Shown: piece by piece, positions 19,747 to 29,829 of the stretch
How positions within the stretch are numbered: the first letter of the stretch is position 1
Layout: each line of letters starts with the position of its first letter
Assembly: GCA_020027215.1 (NCBI GenBank)
Contig: JAHRAO010000015.1
Location: forward strand, 1-64,000
Source of the DNA: Gammaproteobacteria bacterium
GTDB taxonomy: Bacteria > Pseudomonadota > Gammaproteobacteria > JABABF01 > JAHRAO01
Direction: 5' to 3'
DNA length: 64,000 nucleotides
Program-made: the position numbers and the translations under genes
Notes under the pieces: model-generated
What the model was told of the DNA's origin: nothing
What the model saw: only the letters and a program-made list of their open reading frames with translations
The model's database searches: none

Positions 19747-20259
19747 ATGCATGAACCTTCGACAAGCAATTATTTTGTCCTATTTGAGGTTCCACTGCGC
19801 TTTGAGATTGATATGGATATACTTAAACAACGCTATCACCACGCCCAAAAAATTGCGCACCCCGATCGTTTTGTTAACGATAGTCCACAACAACGACAAT
19901 GGGCAACACGGTATGCTTCGCTCATTAATGACGCATACCGCATATTGAAATCACCTGTTTTGCGTGCCCATCACCTCCTATCCATCAGCGGCAATCCCCC
20001 CGATGATGAACAAACAATTGATGATAGTGAGCTCCTCATGCAACAACTGCAATGGCAAGAAAAAATGGCACGCCTCAAAAAAACAAATGATGGCGACCAA
20101 TCACTACACAATGAAATTCGCCAAGCGCAACAAAAGGCTGAACAAAAATTTTCCCAAGCGTGGCAAGAAACAGATACCGCTACCGCACAACAGCAATACC
20201 ATAAATTACGATTTATTGATAAAATTGCCCAGCAATTACATCAAATCAATGGGGTTTAA
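19747..20259 (+). CDS. hscB: Co-chaperone HscB (J-domain protein)
   Basis: Stimulates HscA and brings IscU to it. 170 residues from ATG 19747, which is 7 nt after iscA and gives the usual length; longer versions of the frame would run into iscA. The J domain has the HPDRF motif (HPDRFVNDS region) followed by SLINDAYRILKSPVLRA. The C-terminal helical domain binds IscU. Confidence 0.94.
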   Translation: MHEPSTSNYFVLFEVPLRFEIDMDILKQRYHHAQKIAHPDRFVNDSPQQRQWATRYASLINDAYRILKSPVLRAHHLLSISGNPPDDEQTIDDSELLMQQLQWQEKMARLKKTNDGDQSLHNEIRQAQQKAEQKFSQAWQETDTATAQQQYHKLRFIDKIAQQLHQINGV

Positions 20260-20261
20260 CT

Positions 20262-22082
20262 GTGGCACTCATACAAATTACCGAACCCCATCAATGGCAG
20301 CGAGTTGTCGGTATAGATTTAGGCACCACTCATTCCTTAGTTGCCACAGTCGGCAAAGACGGCAAACCCCATCTATTACGCGATGAGACTGGGCAAGCAT
20401 TGCTCCCTTCTGCTGTTTATTACGGCAACGAAGTTGCCGTAGGTTACGACGCCTTGGCGCACGCCAACAAATATCCAACACATATCATTACCTCTGCCAA
20501 GCGCTTAATGGGGCGAAGCATGGAGGATCTCAAACCCCATGCCGATCTATTTCCTTATAATTTAATTGCCGATCACGGAATGGTTAAAATTGAAACCGCA
20601 GTAAAAAATGTGAGTCCAATACAAGTTTCTGCTGATATTTTACGCACCTTAGTCAATCGTGCTCAAAAAGAACTCGGCGGAGACATAGAGGGAGCCGTAA
20701 TTACTGTTCCGGCTTATTTTGATGAAACGCAGCGCCAATCTACCCGTCAAGCAGCTGAGATGGCGCATATACGCGTAATGCGCCTGCTCAACGAGCCCAC
20801 AGCGGCAGCCCTCGCCTATCACTTAGAGCAGAGCGAAGATGGATTAGTTGCCATTTACGATATGGGAGGCGGCACTTTTGATATATCTATATTGCGCTTA
20901 TCGCAAGGAGTATTTGAAGTCGTCGCCACGGGCGGCGATACCACTATGGGAGGCGATGATATGGATCGTGCCATTGCGCGCTGGGTATTGGAGCACAGCA
21001 ATCAATCAACGGATATCTCTTTGGTCGCACGCCAACAACTGCTCACCGAAATCCGCACGGCAAAAGAAAACTTAAGTCGCGATAAAAAAGCAACCATAAA
21101 AATTGCTCACGATACTTGGGTATTGGATCAAGAAACTTACCATCACCTCATTGAGCATATTGCCGAACGGAGCATCAATATTATTGCACAGGTATTACAC
21201 GATGCCAAAATTCAAGCACAAGATTTAGATCAAATGGTGATGGTCGGTGGTGCGAGTCGCACACCGTATTTACAGCATGTTGTCACAGAATGGTTAGGAC
21301 GCCCACCGCTGACTAATATTGATCCCGAATGTGCTGTCGCATTAGGTGCAGCACTGCAAGCACACCAACTAGGCGGTAATGAGAAAGAAGGGCATTTACT
21401 TTTAGATGTTACGCCGCTATCGCTCGGGGTGGAATTGATGGGGGAATTAGTTGAAGTCATCATTCCGCGCAATACCCCGATTCCTGTGTCCATGAAAAAA
21501 AGATTCACTACGTTTCGCGATGGACAACAGGCATTGAAGATTCATATTGTGCAGGGTGAGCGCGATAAAGTCAGCGACTGCCGTTCATTAGCGCATTTTG
21601 AACTGCGCAATATTCCGCCTATGGCGGCAGGCAAAGCACAGATTGAAATTTGTTTTACCATTGATGCCGATGGATTGTTATCGGTATCCGCTGAGGAGAC
21701 CCTCAGTGGACAACAAGCGAATATTAGCGTGCAAGTGACCCACGGACTTAGTGATAACGCAGTGATGGACATGATTAATGACTCGGTGCTATGCGCCGGC
21801 GAGGATTTAATCAAGCGACAAATTGCCGAGGCGCAAACCGAAGCAAAGCAACTCATACACAGCCTGCACAGTGCTCTCGTTGAAGATGGGGATACCTTTT
21901 TAGAAGCGCATGAGAAAGATGAATTGACTGTGGCAATACATACTTTAGAGAAAGTCATTCAGAGTAGCGATGCACAAGAAATTAAGGCACACATTGCGCG
22001 CGTCAATGATCTCAGCACACCCTTTGCACACAGGCGAATGGATCAAGCAGTGCGCAACGCACTCGTGGGCAATAACGTATAA
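20262..22082 (+). CDS. hscA: Fe-S cluster assembly chaperone HscA (Hsp70)
   Basis: Specialised Hsp70 ATPase that releases clusters from IscU. 606 residues from GTG 20262, two bases after hscB. The nucleotide-binding motifs VGIDLGTTHSL, IYDMGGGTFDIS and MVGGASRTP are visible. The substrate domain DVTPLSLGVELMG is followed by a shortened C-terminal lid. Its position between hscB and fdx settles HscA rather than DnaK. Confidence 0.97.
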   Translation: MALIQITEPHQWQRVVGIDLGTTHSLVATVGKDGKPHLLRDETGQALLPSAVYYGNEVAVGYDALAHANKYPTHIITSAKRLMGRSMEDLKPHADLFPYNLIADHGMVKIETAVKNVSPIQVSADILRTLVNRAQKELGGDIEGAVITVPAYFDETQRQSTRQAAEMAHIRVMRLLNEPTAAALAYHLEQSEDGLVAIYDMGGGTFDISILRLSQGVFEVVATGGDTTMGGDDMDRAIARWVLEHSNQSTDISLVARQQLLTEIRTAKENLSRDKKATIKIAHDTWVLDQETYHHLIEHIAERSINIIAQVLHDAKIQAQDLDQMVMVGGASRTPYLQHVVTEWLGRPPLTNIDPECAVALGAALQAHQLGGNEKEGHLLLDVTPLSLGVELMGELVEVIIPRNTPIPVSMKKRFTTFRDGQQALKIHIVQGERDKVSDCRSLAHFELRNIPPMAAGKAQIEICFTIDADGLLSVSAEETLSGQQANISVQVTHGLSDNAVMDMINDSVLCAGEDLIKRQIAEAQTEAKQLIHSLHSALVEDGDTFLEAHEKDELTVAIHTLEKVIQSSDAQEIKAHIARVNDLSTPFAHRRMDQAVRNALVGNNV

Positions 22083-22104
22083 TCAGTCATCAGCCTATTG
22101 TAAA

Positions 22105-22443
22105 ATGCCCAAAATAATTATCTTACCGCATAGCGAGATATGTCCCGAGGGGGGTATTGTTGATGCTCAACCCGGCCAAAGTATTTGCAAACAACTTTTG
22201 GATGCGGGATACGAAATTGAGCATGCGTGCGAGATGTCTTGTGCGTGCACAACGTGCCATGTCATTGTGCGTGAAGGTCACGATTCACTGGAACCGCCGG
22301 ATGAGTTAGAAGATGATTATTTAGACAAAGCATGGGGATTAGAAGCGGAATCTCGGCTGAGTTGTCAAGCAATTCTCGCCGAAGAAAATGTGGTCATTGA
22401 AATACCGCGCTACACCATTAATATGGTCTCGGAAAGGCATTAA
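22105..22443 (+). CDS. fdx: [2Fe-2S] ferredoxin, Isc system
   Basis: Electron donor for cluster assembly. 112 residues from ATG 22105; the family N-terminus MPKIIILPH fixes the start. Ligands C42, C48, C51 and C87 match E. coli Fdx, and the end EIPRYTIN is conserved. Confidence 0.97.
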   Translation: MPKIIILPHSEICPEGGIVDAQPGQSICKQLLDAGYEIEHACEMSCACTTCHVIVREGHDSLEPPDELEDDYLDKAWGLEAESRLSCQAILAEENVVIEIPRYTINMVSERH

Positions 22444-22462
22444 ACATTGCGATAAAATAGAT

Positions 22463-22657
22463 ATGAAGTGGTTAGATGTTACAGACATAGTACTTGAACT
22501 CATAGAAAAGCACCCCGAGGTTGATCCGCGCAACATCCGTTTCACCGATTTACACCGCTGGGTATGTGAATTAGATGATTTTGATGACGTGCCAGATCGC
22601 TGTAATGAACGCATATTAGAAGCCATTCAAACTCAATGGCTCGAAGAAAAAGAGTAA
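22463..22657 (+). CDS. iscX: IscX (small Isc accessory protein)
   Basis: Acidic 64-residue protein that binds iron and IscS and slows cluster assembly in E. coli. The family pattern is seen: [21 protein letters not shown], then RFTDLHRWV and a DDFDD acidic patch. The start is at 22463, 19 nt after fdx. Confidence 0.95.
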   Translation: MKWLDVTDIVLELIEKHPEVDPRNIRFTDLHRWVCELDDFDDVPDRCNERILEAIQTQWLEEKE

Positions 22658-22679
22658 TTCAATATATAAGGAGACGAGA

Positions 22680-23099
22680 ATGGAGCGCACATTTTCCATG
22701 ATAAAGCCAGACGCAGTCCAAGCCGGCAACATTGGCAAAATATTGCAACGTTTTGAAGAACACAATTTACAAATCATTGCCATGAAGGAAATACGCATCT
22801 CTGCTGAGCACGCGCGGCAATTTTATGCCGAACATGAGGGCAAACCATTTTTTGATGATTTGTTGACGTACATCACCTCTGGACCAATTGTTGTACAAGT
22901 TTTAGAAGGGGAAAATGCGGTTGCGCTCAATCGCTTATTGATGGGAGACACCGATCCCAAAAAAGCCGCCAAAGGGACCATTCGTGCCGATTTTGCCCAC
23001 AGTATTGAAGCCAATGCAGTGCACGGTTCGGATTCGGCTGTAGCCGCCCAGCGGGAGATCAATTTTTTTTTCACGGATAGTGAAATTCATGCACTCTAA
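22680..23099 (+). CDS. ndk: Nucleoside diphosphate kinase
   Basis: Transfers phosphate between NTPs and NDPs through a phosphohistidine. 139 residues with [13 protein letters not shown], and the active-site histidine in NAVHGSDS near residue 115. It has one of the best ribosome sites in the window (AAGGAGACGAGA before ATG). Its last 20 nt overlap rlmN. Confidence 0.97.
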   Translation: MERTFSMIKPDAVQAGNIGKILQRFEEHNLQIIAMKEIRISAEHARQFYAEHEGKPFFDDLLTYITSGPIVVQVLEGENAVALNRLLMGDTDPKKAAKGTIRADFAHSIEANAVHGSDSAVAAQREINFFFTDSEIHAL

Positions 23100-24159
23100 A
23101 ATAGATCTCTTTTCACTCACCTCAAACCAATTAGAAGGTTACCTGCAAATGCGTGACGCCAGTCCACGGCATGCCAATACTATCATGGATTGGATTTATC
23201 GCCGTGGGCACCACGATTATCAAGGCTTAACGACTCTCAGCCCTCAATTGCGTAACGAATTGACCAATAGTGTATCCATCACCTCCCTTCCCGTGTATGC
23301 TAGCGAAAGAGACAATGACGGCGTGGTTAAATGGCAATTTACAGTACAGGGAGGCGTTATCGAAACAGTATTTATTCCGAGTCGTGGACGAGGGACCTTG
23401 TGTATATCTTCTCAAGTCGGTTGCGCATTAAATTGTGCTTTTTGCGCCACCGCGACTTTAGGATGGCGACATAATCTCAGTGCCGCTGAAATCATTGGTC
23501 AAGTATGGACTGCGCGACAATTATTAAAAGAGGCAGGCAATCCCACCCCAATAACCAATGTCGTCTTTATGGGCATGGGTGAGCCATTGCTCAACTTTGG
23601 CGCTGTTGCCACAGCAATCCGCATTTTAATCCACCCCTTTGCCTTCGCTATTCCTCGGCGGCGGGTCACGGTGAGTACTGCTGGGGTCGTGCCAGGTATC
23701 CATCTTTTGCGCCCGCCTTTAGATGTTTCTTTAATGTTATCGCTACACTCTGCACGTGATGCAGTACGCAATACTTTAGTCCCTCTCAACAAAAAGTATC
23801 CCATTGCTACCTTATTAGACGCCTGTCAGCGCTACTTAAAAGAAAATAGCACGCGCTGGATCACTATTGCTTATACCCTCATCGAAGGGATTAATGATTC
23901 CATAGAGGAAGCGCGACAATTACTCACTTTACTCAATACAACTACTTTCAAGATTAACCTTATTCCATTGAATACCTTCTCCGGCTCACCATTCCGCACC
24001 CCTTCAACACTGCGTATTGATCGGTTTCGCACCGAACTCTGTCGTGCGGGCTATCGGGTGACGGTGCGTACCCCGAGAGGAAATAGTATTGATGCGGCGT
24101 GCGGACAACTCATCGGCACAAATACTCAGCGCAATAAACATATCATCGCCTGCACATGA
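23080..24159 (+). CDS. rlmN: Dual-specificity rRNA/tRNA adenine-C2 methyltransferase RlmN
   Basis: Radical SAM enzyme that methylates A2503 of 23S rRNA and A37 of some tRNAs. The reading from GTG 23080 gives 359 residues; ATG 23089 is an equally good start. [4Fe-4S] ligands C115, C119 and C122 (CALNCAFC) are present. The two methyl-transfer cysteines correspond to C108 and C341 (E. coli C118 and C355). It is an Fe-S client located inside the Isc transcription unit. Confidence 0.96.
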   Translation: MKFMHSKIDLFSLTSNQLEGYLQMRDASPRHANTIMDWIYRRGHHDYQGLTTLSPQLRNELTNSVSITSLPVYASERDNDGVVKWQFTVQGGVIETVFIPSRGRGTLCISSQVGCALNCAFCATATLGWRHNLSAAEIIGQVWTARQLLKEAGNPTPITNVVFMGMGEPLLNFGAVATAIRILIHPFAFAIPRRRVTVSTAGVVPGIHLLRPPLDVSLMLSLHSARDAVRNTLVPLNKKYPIATLLDACQRYLKENSTRWITIAYTLIEGINDSIEEARQLLTLLNTTTFKINLIPLNTFSGSPFRTPSTLRIDRFRTELCRAGYRVTVRTPRGNSIDAACGQLIGTNTQRNKHIIACT

Positions 24160-24638
24160 ACTTGCAACGACACGAAACTTCTGGCGACATTCTCCGTAAG
24201 GCACGCGAAGCTGCCAAAATGAATCATCGTGACATCAGTAAACATCTACACCTATCAGAATCGACTATCAAGGCGATAGAGCAGAATCGTTTTGATATGT
24301 TTACCGATGAAATTTATACTCGTGGTCATTTAAGGCGCTACGCCAAAATATTGCATATTTCAGAAACAGAAGTGATTAGTGCCTACGAAAGCTGGCACGA
24401 AGAGCAAAATAAAAAAAATGTACAAAAATCACCCAAGCTGCCAGAAATCGAGACAAACACCCAAACCGCAAAAAGAAGTCGCTTGATTGACTGGTTCAGT
24501 CGGCGCTATCTGTCGATATTAGCGGGAATGATATTGCTGTTATTAGTGAGTGGTTTAATCCTCCTCGCACAAAAAACAAATGCCCAAACGCCCATCCATG
24601 CAGTCACAATAGATTGCTATGCGCTTATCATTCAATAA
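24156..24638 (+). CDS. rodZ: RodZ-like protein: HTH domain and one membrane helix only
   Basis: RodZ links the MreB cytoskeleton to the wall machinery. Residues 9-75 are the RodZ-type HTH (LRKAREAAKM, ISKHLHLSESTIKAIEQNRF, then YTRGHLRRYAKIL), with a linker at 80-112 and a membrane helix at about 119-137. Only some 22 residues follow, so the periplasmic DUF4115 domain is missing (E. coli RodZ is 337 residues, this is 160). Only 13 nt separate it from ispG, leaving no remnant of the lost domain. The ATG overlaps the rlmN stop (ATGA). The gene order rlmN-rodZ-ispG supports the assignment. Confidence 0.88.
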   Translation: MNLQRHETSGDILRKAREAAKMNHRDISKHLHLSESTIKAIEQNRFDMFTDEIYTRGHLRRYAKILHISETEVISAYESWHEEQNKKNVQKSPKLPEIETNTQTAKRSRLIDWFSRRYLSILAGMILLLLVSGLILLAQKTNAQTPIHAVTIDCYALIIQ

Positions 24639-24651
24639 ATGATGAATTGAC

Positions 24652-25773
24652 ATGCATACGCCTTCCCCCATTCGCCGCCGACAGTCGCGCCAAGTGATGG
24701 TCGGAAATGTGCCCGTAGGAGGGCAAGCTCCTATATCGGTGCAAAGCATGACCAATACCGACACCTGCGATATTGACGCAACGGTTGAACAGGTAGAGGC
24801 TTTGGAAAAGGCAGGTGCCGATATAGTGCGGATTTCTGTTCCCACTATGGAAACCGCCACCGCCCTCGCACATATTCGCCAACAAGTCAAGATTCCACTA
24901 GTGGCAGACATACATTTTGATTACAAAATTGCGCTCCGTGTTTTAGAAAATGGTATTGATTGCTTGCGCATCAACCCAGGAAATATCGGTAAAGAAAATC
25001 GGGTGCGCATGGTCGTTGAGTCGGCACGCGAAAAAAAAGCGCCCTTGCGCATCGGTGTCAATGCAGGATCATTAGAAAAAAACCTCCAGCGCAAATACGG
25101 CGAACCCACAGCGGAAGCACTGATTGAATCAGCATTGCGCCACATTGATATTCTTGAACGGTTAGATTTTCCCCATTTCAAGGTTAGTGTCAAAGCCTCT
25201 GAGGTATTTATGACCGTAGCGGCGTATCGCGGTCTCGCACAGCGCATTGACCAACCATTACACCTCGGCATCACCGAAGCGGGAGGATTGCGCGCAGGGA
25301 CAGTCAAATCCGCAGTGGGGATGGGAATGCTTTTAATGGAAGGGATCGGCGATACCATTCGCGTCTCTTTAGCCGCAGATCCTGTAGAAGAAGTAAAGGT
25401 GGGCTACGATATCCTCAAAAGCCTGCGCTTACGCACACGAGGCATCAATTTTATCGCGTGCCCAAGTTGTTCGCGCCAAAATTTTGATGTCATTAGCACA
25501 GTCAATCAATTGGAACAACGCTTAGCCGATATTGATCAGGCAGTAGATGTCGCCATTATTGGATGTTATGTCAATGGTCCCGGTGAATCTCGAGAAGCTG
25601 ATATTGGGGTGACAGGTAGTCATCCATACAACATGATTTTTGTCAATGGTAACACATGGCAAAAAGTGAGTAATGCGGGATTAGTGGATGAAATGGAAAA
25701 ACTCATCCGCGACAAGATAAGCACGATAAAAGAACACAAAAGCCCACAAGCCATCAATGTCCTATGCAAATAG
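24652..25773 (+). CDS. ispG: (E)-4-hydroxy-3-methylbut-2-enyl-diphosphate synthase IspG
   Basis: [4Fe-4S] enzyme of the non-mevalonate isoprenoid pathway. 373 residues: TIM barrel from about 1-250, then the reductase-like domain with ligands in [12 protein letters not shown] and [16 protein letters not shown] (three Cys plus the Glu). It is last in the iscR-to-ispG series and converges on the M16 peptidase gene with a 17-nt gap. Confidence 0.97.
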   Translation: MHTPSPIRRRQSRQVMVGNVPVGGQAPISVQSMTNTDTCDIDATVEQVEALEKAGADIVRISVPTMETATALAHIRQQVKIPLVADIHFDYKIALRVLENGIDCLRINPGNIGKENRVRMVVESAREKKAPLRIGVNAGSLEKNLQRKYGEPTAEALIESALRHIDILERLDFPHFKVSVKASEVFMTVAAYRGLAQRIDQPLHLGITEAGGLRAGTVKSAVGMGMLLMEGIGDTIRVSLAADPVEEVKVGYDILKSLRLRTRGINFIACPSCSRQNFDVISTVNQLEQRLADIDQAVDVAIIGCYVNGPGESREADIGVTGSHPYNMIFVNGNTWQKVSNAGLVDEMEKLIRDKISTIKEHKSPQAINVLCK

Positions 25774-25790
25774 CGTAAGGCTATGGCACA

Positions 25791-28658
25791 TTATGGGAAA
25801 GTGTAATATTGCGTGGGGGCAGTGGTGTGAGTGCTGTCTTTTATTTTTTCGCCCGAATATAAAATCAGTTGCCGCCGATTGTGCACAGCAAAATGTTCTA
25901 TAACAAACTCTTTCCATTTAGGCAAATCAATTTCTGCCAGCGCAGCAATTAATTGATCTCTATTATCAAATTGCGTATTGCGCAACAATAAATTGTCCCA
26001 ATAGCGTGAAGACAATGCGCCAATATTTTGTGCGGGTTCATTCAAAATATCCAGCAATGATTTTTTATGTTGCTCAAATTTTTCACTGTCGTCATCGCCA
26101 TCCACCAAGCGCCGCAAAAATTGATCTGTTTCATCCCACAAACGCTGAGTAGAAAATTGAGCCGATTCGACCAGAAAAGCCAATCCAGGTAAAGCGGCTA
26201 AAGGCAAAGGCACAGCGGCAACGACATAACCGAGCTGGCGTTCAGTACGCAACTCATTGAAAAATGCCGATTTGACGATTTGATGCGTCAGCGCCATAGC
26301 CGCACGAGTGGCGGGACGATCATCTTTACCTTGCACATAAAGAAGGAGAACACTATCATCATGATCAATGTCCATACGCCGCCATAATGGTTCTTGTTGG
26401 ATGAGGCGAGTAAACCGCAATTGTGGCAATGCCGTAGTGGCAGGTTTGTCGCTCCACTTACTGAGTAGTCTTTTAATACGCCGTGCGTCGGTGCGGGTGT
26501 AATTACCGCTGATAAGCACTTCTAACATCGGTTGCGACCAGTGCACAGACAACTGACGAACATCTTCCCATTGTAATTCTTCGGCGGCATCGGCCAGTTG
26601 TTGATAGCGCCATGTTCGCTCGGTGAGTATGCTACGGGCGCGATCTATCACTTGTTGGTACGGGGGACTTTGTGCGGTATTACGCCAATCGCGGATCATT
26701 TTTTTCTTCACCGCTTCAAATCGGTCGTGCGTTAATTGTGGATTTGCAAGGGTTTGTGTAATACCATACAAAAGGAGCGGTTGGCGATCGCTAAAGCCAG
26801 TTATACGCACCACATATCCTTCGCTCGCTACGCGCATATCATAATGCAATCCTGCCAACAAGGCTGGGTACTTGAATTCATTGAGTTGTTCATCAACCGC
26901 AGCAATATAAAGTGAAGCCAAAGCATACTGTTTCGGTGATTGTGCAGCGTCTAAAAATCGCGCATATACATATAGCACACCTTTCGGTTGATCGTATTGA
27001 TGATCCGAATAATGCCAGTATCGATGCTCGTCACCGACAGATAACGAATCTGGCGTGCTTTGTGCCTCTTCGTTTTGTGTTTTGACCGCTAAATTACGCG
27101 CAATAAAAGGATTCGGTGACGGGAGCCGAATTGCGGCATCCACTTGTGGGCGCATCCAACGTGCCAACAATTCATCGCCAACATCCTGCACCATGTAGGG
27201 AACATGATACCAAGTGCTCGTGCTATCGGTGAGTGCATCTTTATTGACAACCAAGATAAGAGCGTTATCGGGAGTTAATCGGTTTACAAAATCTGTGATC
27301 AGGTCAGCACGGTATTGCTGGGCAATATAAGCACCGCGCAATATTTCAGCGGGTGGATAATAAAACATTTGTTCAGCAAGTGAGTACACATACTGCAAAG
27401 GTGATGTTTTTTCTAAAAAGCGAAATTGCATCCTATGTAATGCTTGTTGTTCATCAAAAAACCAACGCACTATTCCCCGTTCGCGCAACATGTTTAAGGC
27501 ATAAAAAATAGATTCACTGACTTCGGTTTGATGTGCCATACCTTCATCGGTCATCTCCACACTGATGTTGAATACACTCCCGCCACGATAATTTAAGCCG
27601 ACTCCTGCCGACAATCCAGTAGCCCAATTGCGCTCTTTCAGGTAAGATAAAACACTCCCTTGTCCTTCATGCCCCATAACTTCACCAATATAACTCAATG
27701 GCTTGCTCTTTGTATAAGCGAGAATATCCGGTAACGGGAACACCAACCGCAACTCGCGCCGATCTTGTAAGGGATGCATGGTAATGCGGAGGGGGAGGGA
27801 GTTCGGGGTAAATAAAGTTGGCGCAATGTGCGGCTCTGCTTTATCATAATTTTTGACGGTAGAAAATTTTTCCTCTACCAATGCAGTGAGTGCCGAGAGG
27901 GACTCTCGCCCTAATACGACCAAAGTCATTTGATTCGCCGAATAATGTTGCCGATAAAACGCCAATAAGTCGTTGCGCAACTCTTCGGCATCACCATCTA
28001 AAGTCGTTAAACTGCCGACATGAAATTGGCTAATGGGATGGTCAGGGTTGGCAATATGGCGAAAAACATCATTAACGCGCCGCTGCGGATGCTTCAGTCC
28101 AAGGTGATATTCCGCATCAACAGCATTGCGTTCACGGTCAACATATTCTCGGTTAAATAGGGGCGCAATAAAAAATTGGGCGAAACGATCGATTGCGGGG
28201 TCTAAATACTCGGGAGTCACCGAAAAGAAATAATTGGTATGTTCAAATGAAGTATAAGCATTCATACTGCCGCCATGCGCAGTGATGTAATCTTGATATT
28301 CACCCGGTTGAGGGTATTTTTCGGTACCGAGAAACAGCATATGTTCTAAGAAATGCGCCAACCCCAGTCGGTCTGACGGATTATCCGCACTGCCGACCAA
28401 CACATTCAAAGCAACGGCTGATTTTTCGGTCGCCGAATCAGAAATCAATAAAACACGCATTTTGTTGGGGAGCACTATATAGCGATATGCTCGGTCATCC
28501 GATGCGCTTTTTATCACCTGCATCGCATTGACCGCAGTATCGGCGGTGAGTGGCTTCTCCCCCTCACTGACTTGCGGTGCCGATGCCGAACAAGCGCCCA
28601 ATAAGGCAGAAATAACAATAATTAATATATAGGGTAACAAGTGTAGATCGCTCCTCAT
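25791..28658 (-). CDS. M16 (pitrilysin/insulinase) zinc peptidase, lipoprotein
   Basis: A 955-residue metallopeptidase of the pitrilysin type. The inverted zinc motif is H102-F-L-E105-H106, with the third ligand E183 in NAVDAEYHLGL. The 81-residue spacing equals that of E. coli pitrilysin. The second, non-catalytic half follows and carries the substrate-side R/Y residues. The N-terminus is a clear lipoprotein signal (LLGAC, Cys23), so it should be membrane-anchored in the periplasm. The annotated ATG has no ribosome site upstream; an in-frame TTG at 28640 preceded by AGGAG would give a shorter, equally good lipoprotein signal. Confidence 0.93.
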   Translation of the reverse strand: MRSDLHLLPYILIIVISALLGACSASAPQVSEGEKPLTADTAVNAMQVIKSASDDRAYRYIVLPNKMRVLLISDSATEKSAVALNVLVGSADNPSDRLGLAHFLEHMLFLGTEKYPQPGEYQDYITAHGGSMNAYTSFEHTNYFFSVTPEYLDPAIDRFAQFFIAPLFNREYVDRERNAVDAEYHLGLKHPQRRVNDVFRHIANPDHPISQFHVGSLTTLDGDAEELRNDLLAFYRQHYSANQMTLVVLGRESLSALTALVEEKFSTVKNYDKAEPHIAPTLFTPNSLPLRITMHPLQDRRELRLVFPLPDILAYTKSKPLSYIGEVMGHEGQGSVLSYLKERNWATGLSAGVGLNYRGGSVFNISVEMTDEGMAHQTEVSESIFYALNMLRERGIVRWFFDEQQALHRMQFRFLEKTSPLQYVYSLAEQMFYYPPAEILRGAYIAQQYRADLITDFVNRLTPDNALILVVNKDALTDSTSTWYHVPYMVQDVGDELLARWMRPQVDAAIRLPSPNPFIARNLAVKTQNEEAQSTPDSLSVGDEHRYWHYSDHQYDQPKGVLYVYARFLDAAQSPKQYALASLYIAAVDEQLNEFKYPALLAGLHYDMRVASEGYVVRITGFSDRQPLLLYGITQTLANPQLTHDRFEAVKKKMIRDWRNTAQSPPYQQVIDRARSILTERTWRYQQLADAAEELQWEDVRQLSVHWSQPMLEVLISGNYTRTDARRIKRLLSKWSDKPATTALPQLRFTRLIQQEPLWRRMDIDHDDSVLLLYVQGKDDRPATRAAMALTHQIVKSAFFNELRTERQLGYVVAAVPLPLAALPGLAFLVESAQFSTQRLWDETDQFLRRLVDGDDDSEKFEQHKKSLLDILNEPAQNIGALSSRYWDNLLLRNTQFDNRDQLIAALAEIDLPKWKEFVIEHFAVHNRRQLILYSGEKIKDSTHTTAPTQYYTFP

Positions 28659-28752
28659 GAAAAAATGTTGTTTTGATTCATTATACAGTTGGCATCAGCA
28701 AAAGATGTGAATACCATCCAGTGTCCCACCAATATATTATCACGGATGCACG

Positions 28753-29829
28753 TTATGAGGGGTCGGCGACATCCTTTCGCTTTTGTGGCCAAGTATTCAA
28801 TAAAACCTTAATAAATGTCACCAAAGGGATGGCAAAAAATACCCCCCAAAATCCCCATAACCCACCAAAAATTAAGATGGAAATCAGTATAGTTAAAGGC
28901 GAAATATTGACCGTTTCAGCGAAGAGTAGCGGTACCAACAAATAGCCATCCAACAATTGCAGCACTATATAACTCACACAGAGCCACAAGAAAATGGGCT
29001 CCATCCCCCATTGTAAAAAAGCAATAATTACGATGGGAATGGTGATCACTATCGCTCCAATAAGCGGGACAAACACGGACAAACCACTCCCCAACGCCAG
29101 CAATGCCGCATAATTCAAACCAAATAAAACAAAGCAAATATAGCTGGTAATACCGACAACAAGCATTTCTATCACTTTGCCACGCAAATAACCCGTAATA
29201 TTGATATCCATATCCCGCCAAATTTGCACCAAAAAAGTTCGTTTACGGGGTAGATATTGTTCTACGGTCTTAATAATTTTATCTTTATCTTTTAACAAGA
29301 AGAATATCAAAATAGGTATAAGAATTATATATATAGTAAAGCGAATGATATGTTGCAGGCTAGCAATCCATGCCTGTAGGAGGTGCTGAACGATGGATGC
29401 CACTTCCGAAGTCAGGCTCTCGCTCCATTCTCGGATAGATCCTGTGTTGATGAATGTGGGGTATTGTTTTTGCAAAGCAAGTAATATGTCTTGTAGTTGG
29501 GAAAAAATAAAGGGCAGTTCTCTACTCAACGCAACACATTGCCGCCAGACGACCGGCAAGACAATCAATATCAACCCCGTACATAATCCGATAAATGCAA
29601 AGAAAGTGATTAAAAATGCCACATAAAAAGGCATCCCCCAATTCTGCAAGCGGTTGATCATTCCTTGCAAGATATAAGCGAATATGACCGCAGCAATAAT
29701 CGGAAAAAAAATTGACCCCCACAACCATAAAACTATGCTGCTCACCGCGAGCATTAAAATCAAAACAATTGCCTCTTCTTGAGAGAGGTATTGTTGTTGC
29801 CATTTGCGTAGGATAGGAATCATCCTCAA
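28753..29829 (-). CDS. perM: PerM/AI-2E-family membrane transporter
   Basis: 358-residue inner-membrane protein of the AI-2E/PerM family (UPF0118). An N-terminal helix pair, a long amphipathic periplasmic segment and the C-terminal bundle are visible, with family motifs PILIFFLLKDKD and GSGLSVFVPLIGAIV and the end IFGGLWGFWGVFFAIPLVTF. The substrate is uncertain for the whole family. It overlaps the tusA stop by 4 nt. A Fur-box-like palindrome lies about 29 nt upstream of its ATG. Confidence 0.9.
   Translation of the reverse strand: MRMIPILRKWQQQYLSQEEAIVLILMLAVSSIVLWLWGSIFFPIIAAVIFAYILQGMINRLQNWGMPFYVAFLITFFAFIGLCTGLILIVLPVVWRQCVALSRELPFIFSQLQDILLALQKQYPTFINTGSIREWSESLTSEVASIVQHLLQAWIASLQHIIRFTIYIILIPILIFFLLKDKDKIIKTVEQYLPRKRTFLVQIWRDMDINITGYLRGKVIEMLVVGITSYICFVLFGLNYAALLALGSGLSVFVPLIGAIVITIPIVIIAFLQWGMEPIFLWLCVSYIVLQLLDGYLLVPLLFAETVNISPLTILISILIFGGLWGFWGVFFAIPLVTFIKVLLNTWPQKRKDVADPS

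Noticed and set aside
25768-25786. Small hairpin (ATAGC/GCTAT, 25770-25774 and 25780-25784) between ispG and the M16 gene
   Set aside because: Only five pairs and no U-tract on either strand; too weak to call a terminator.
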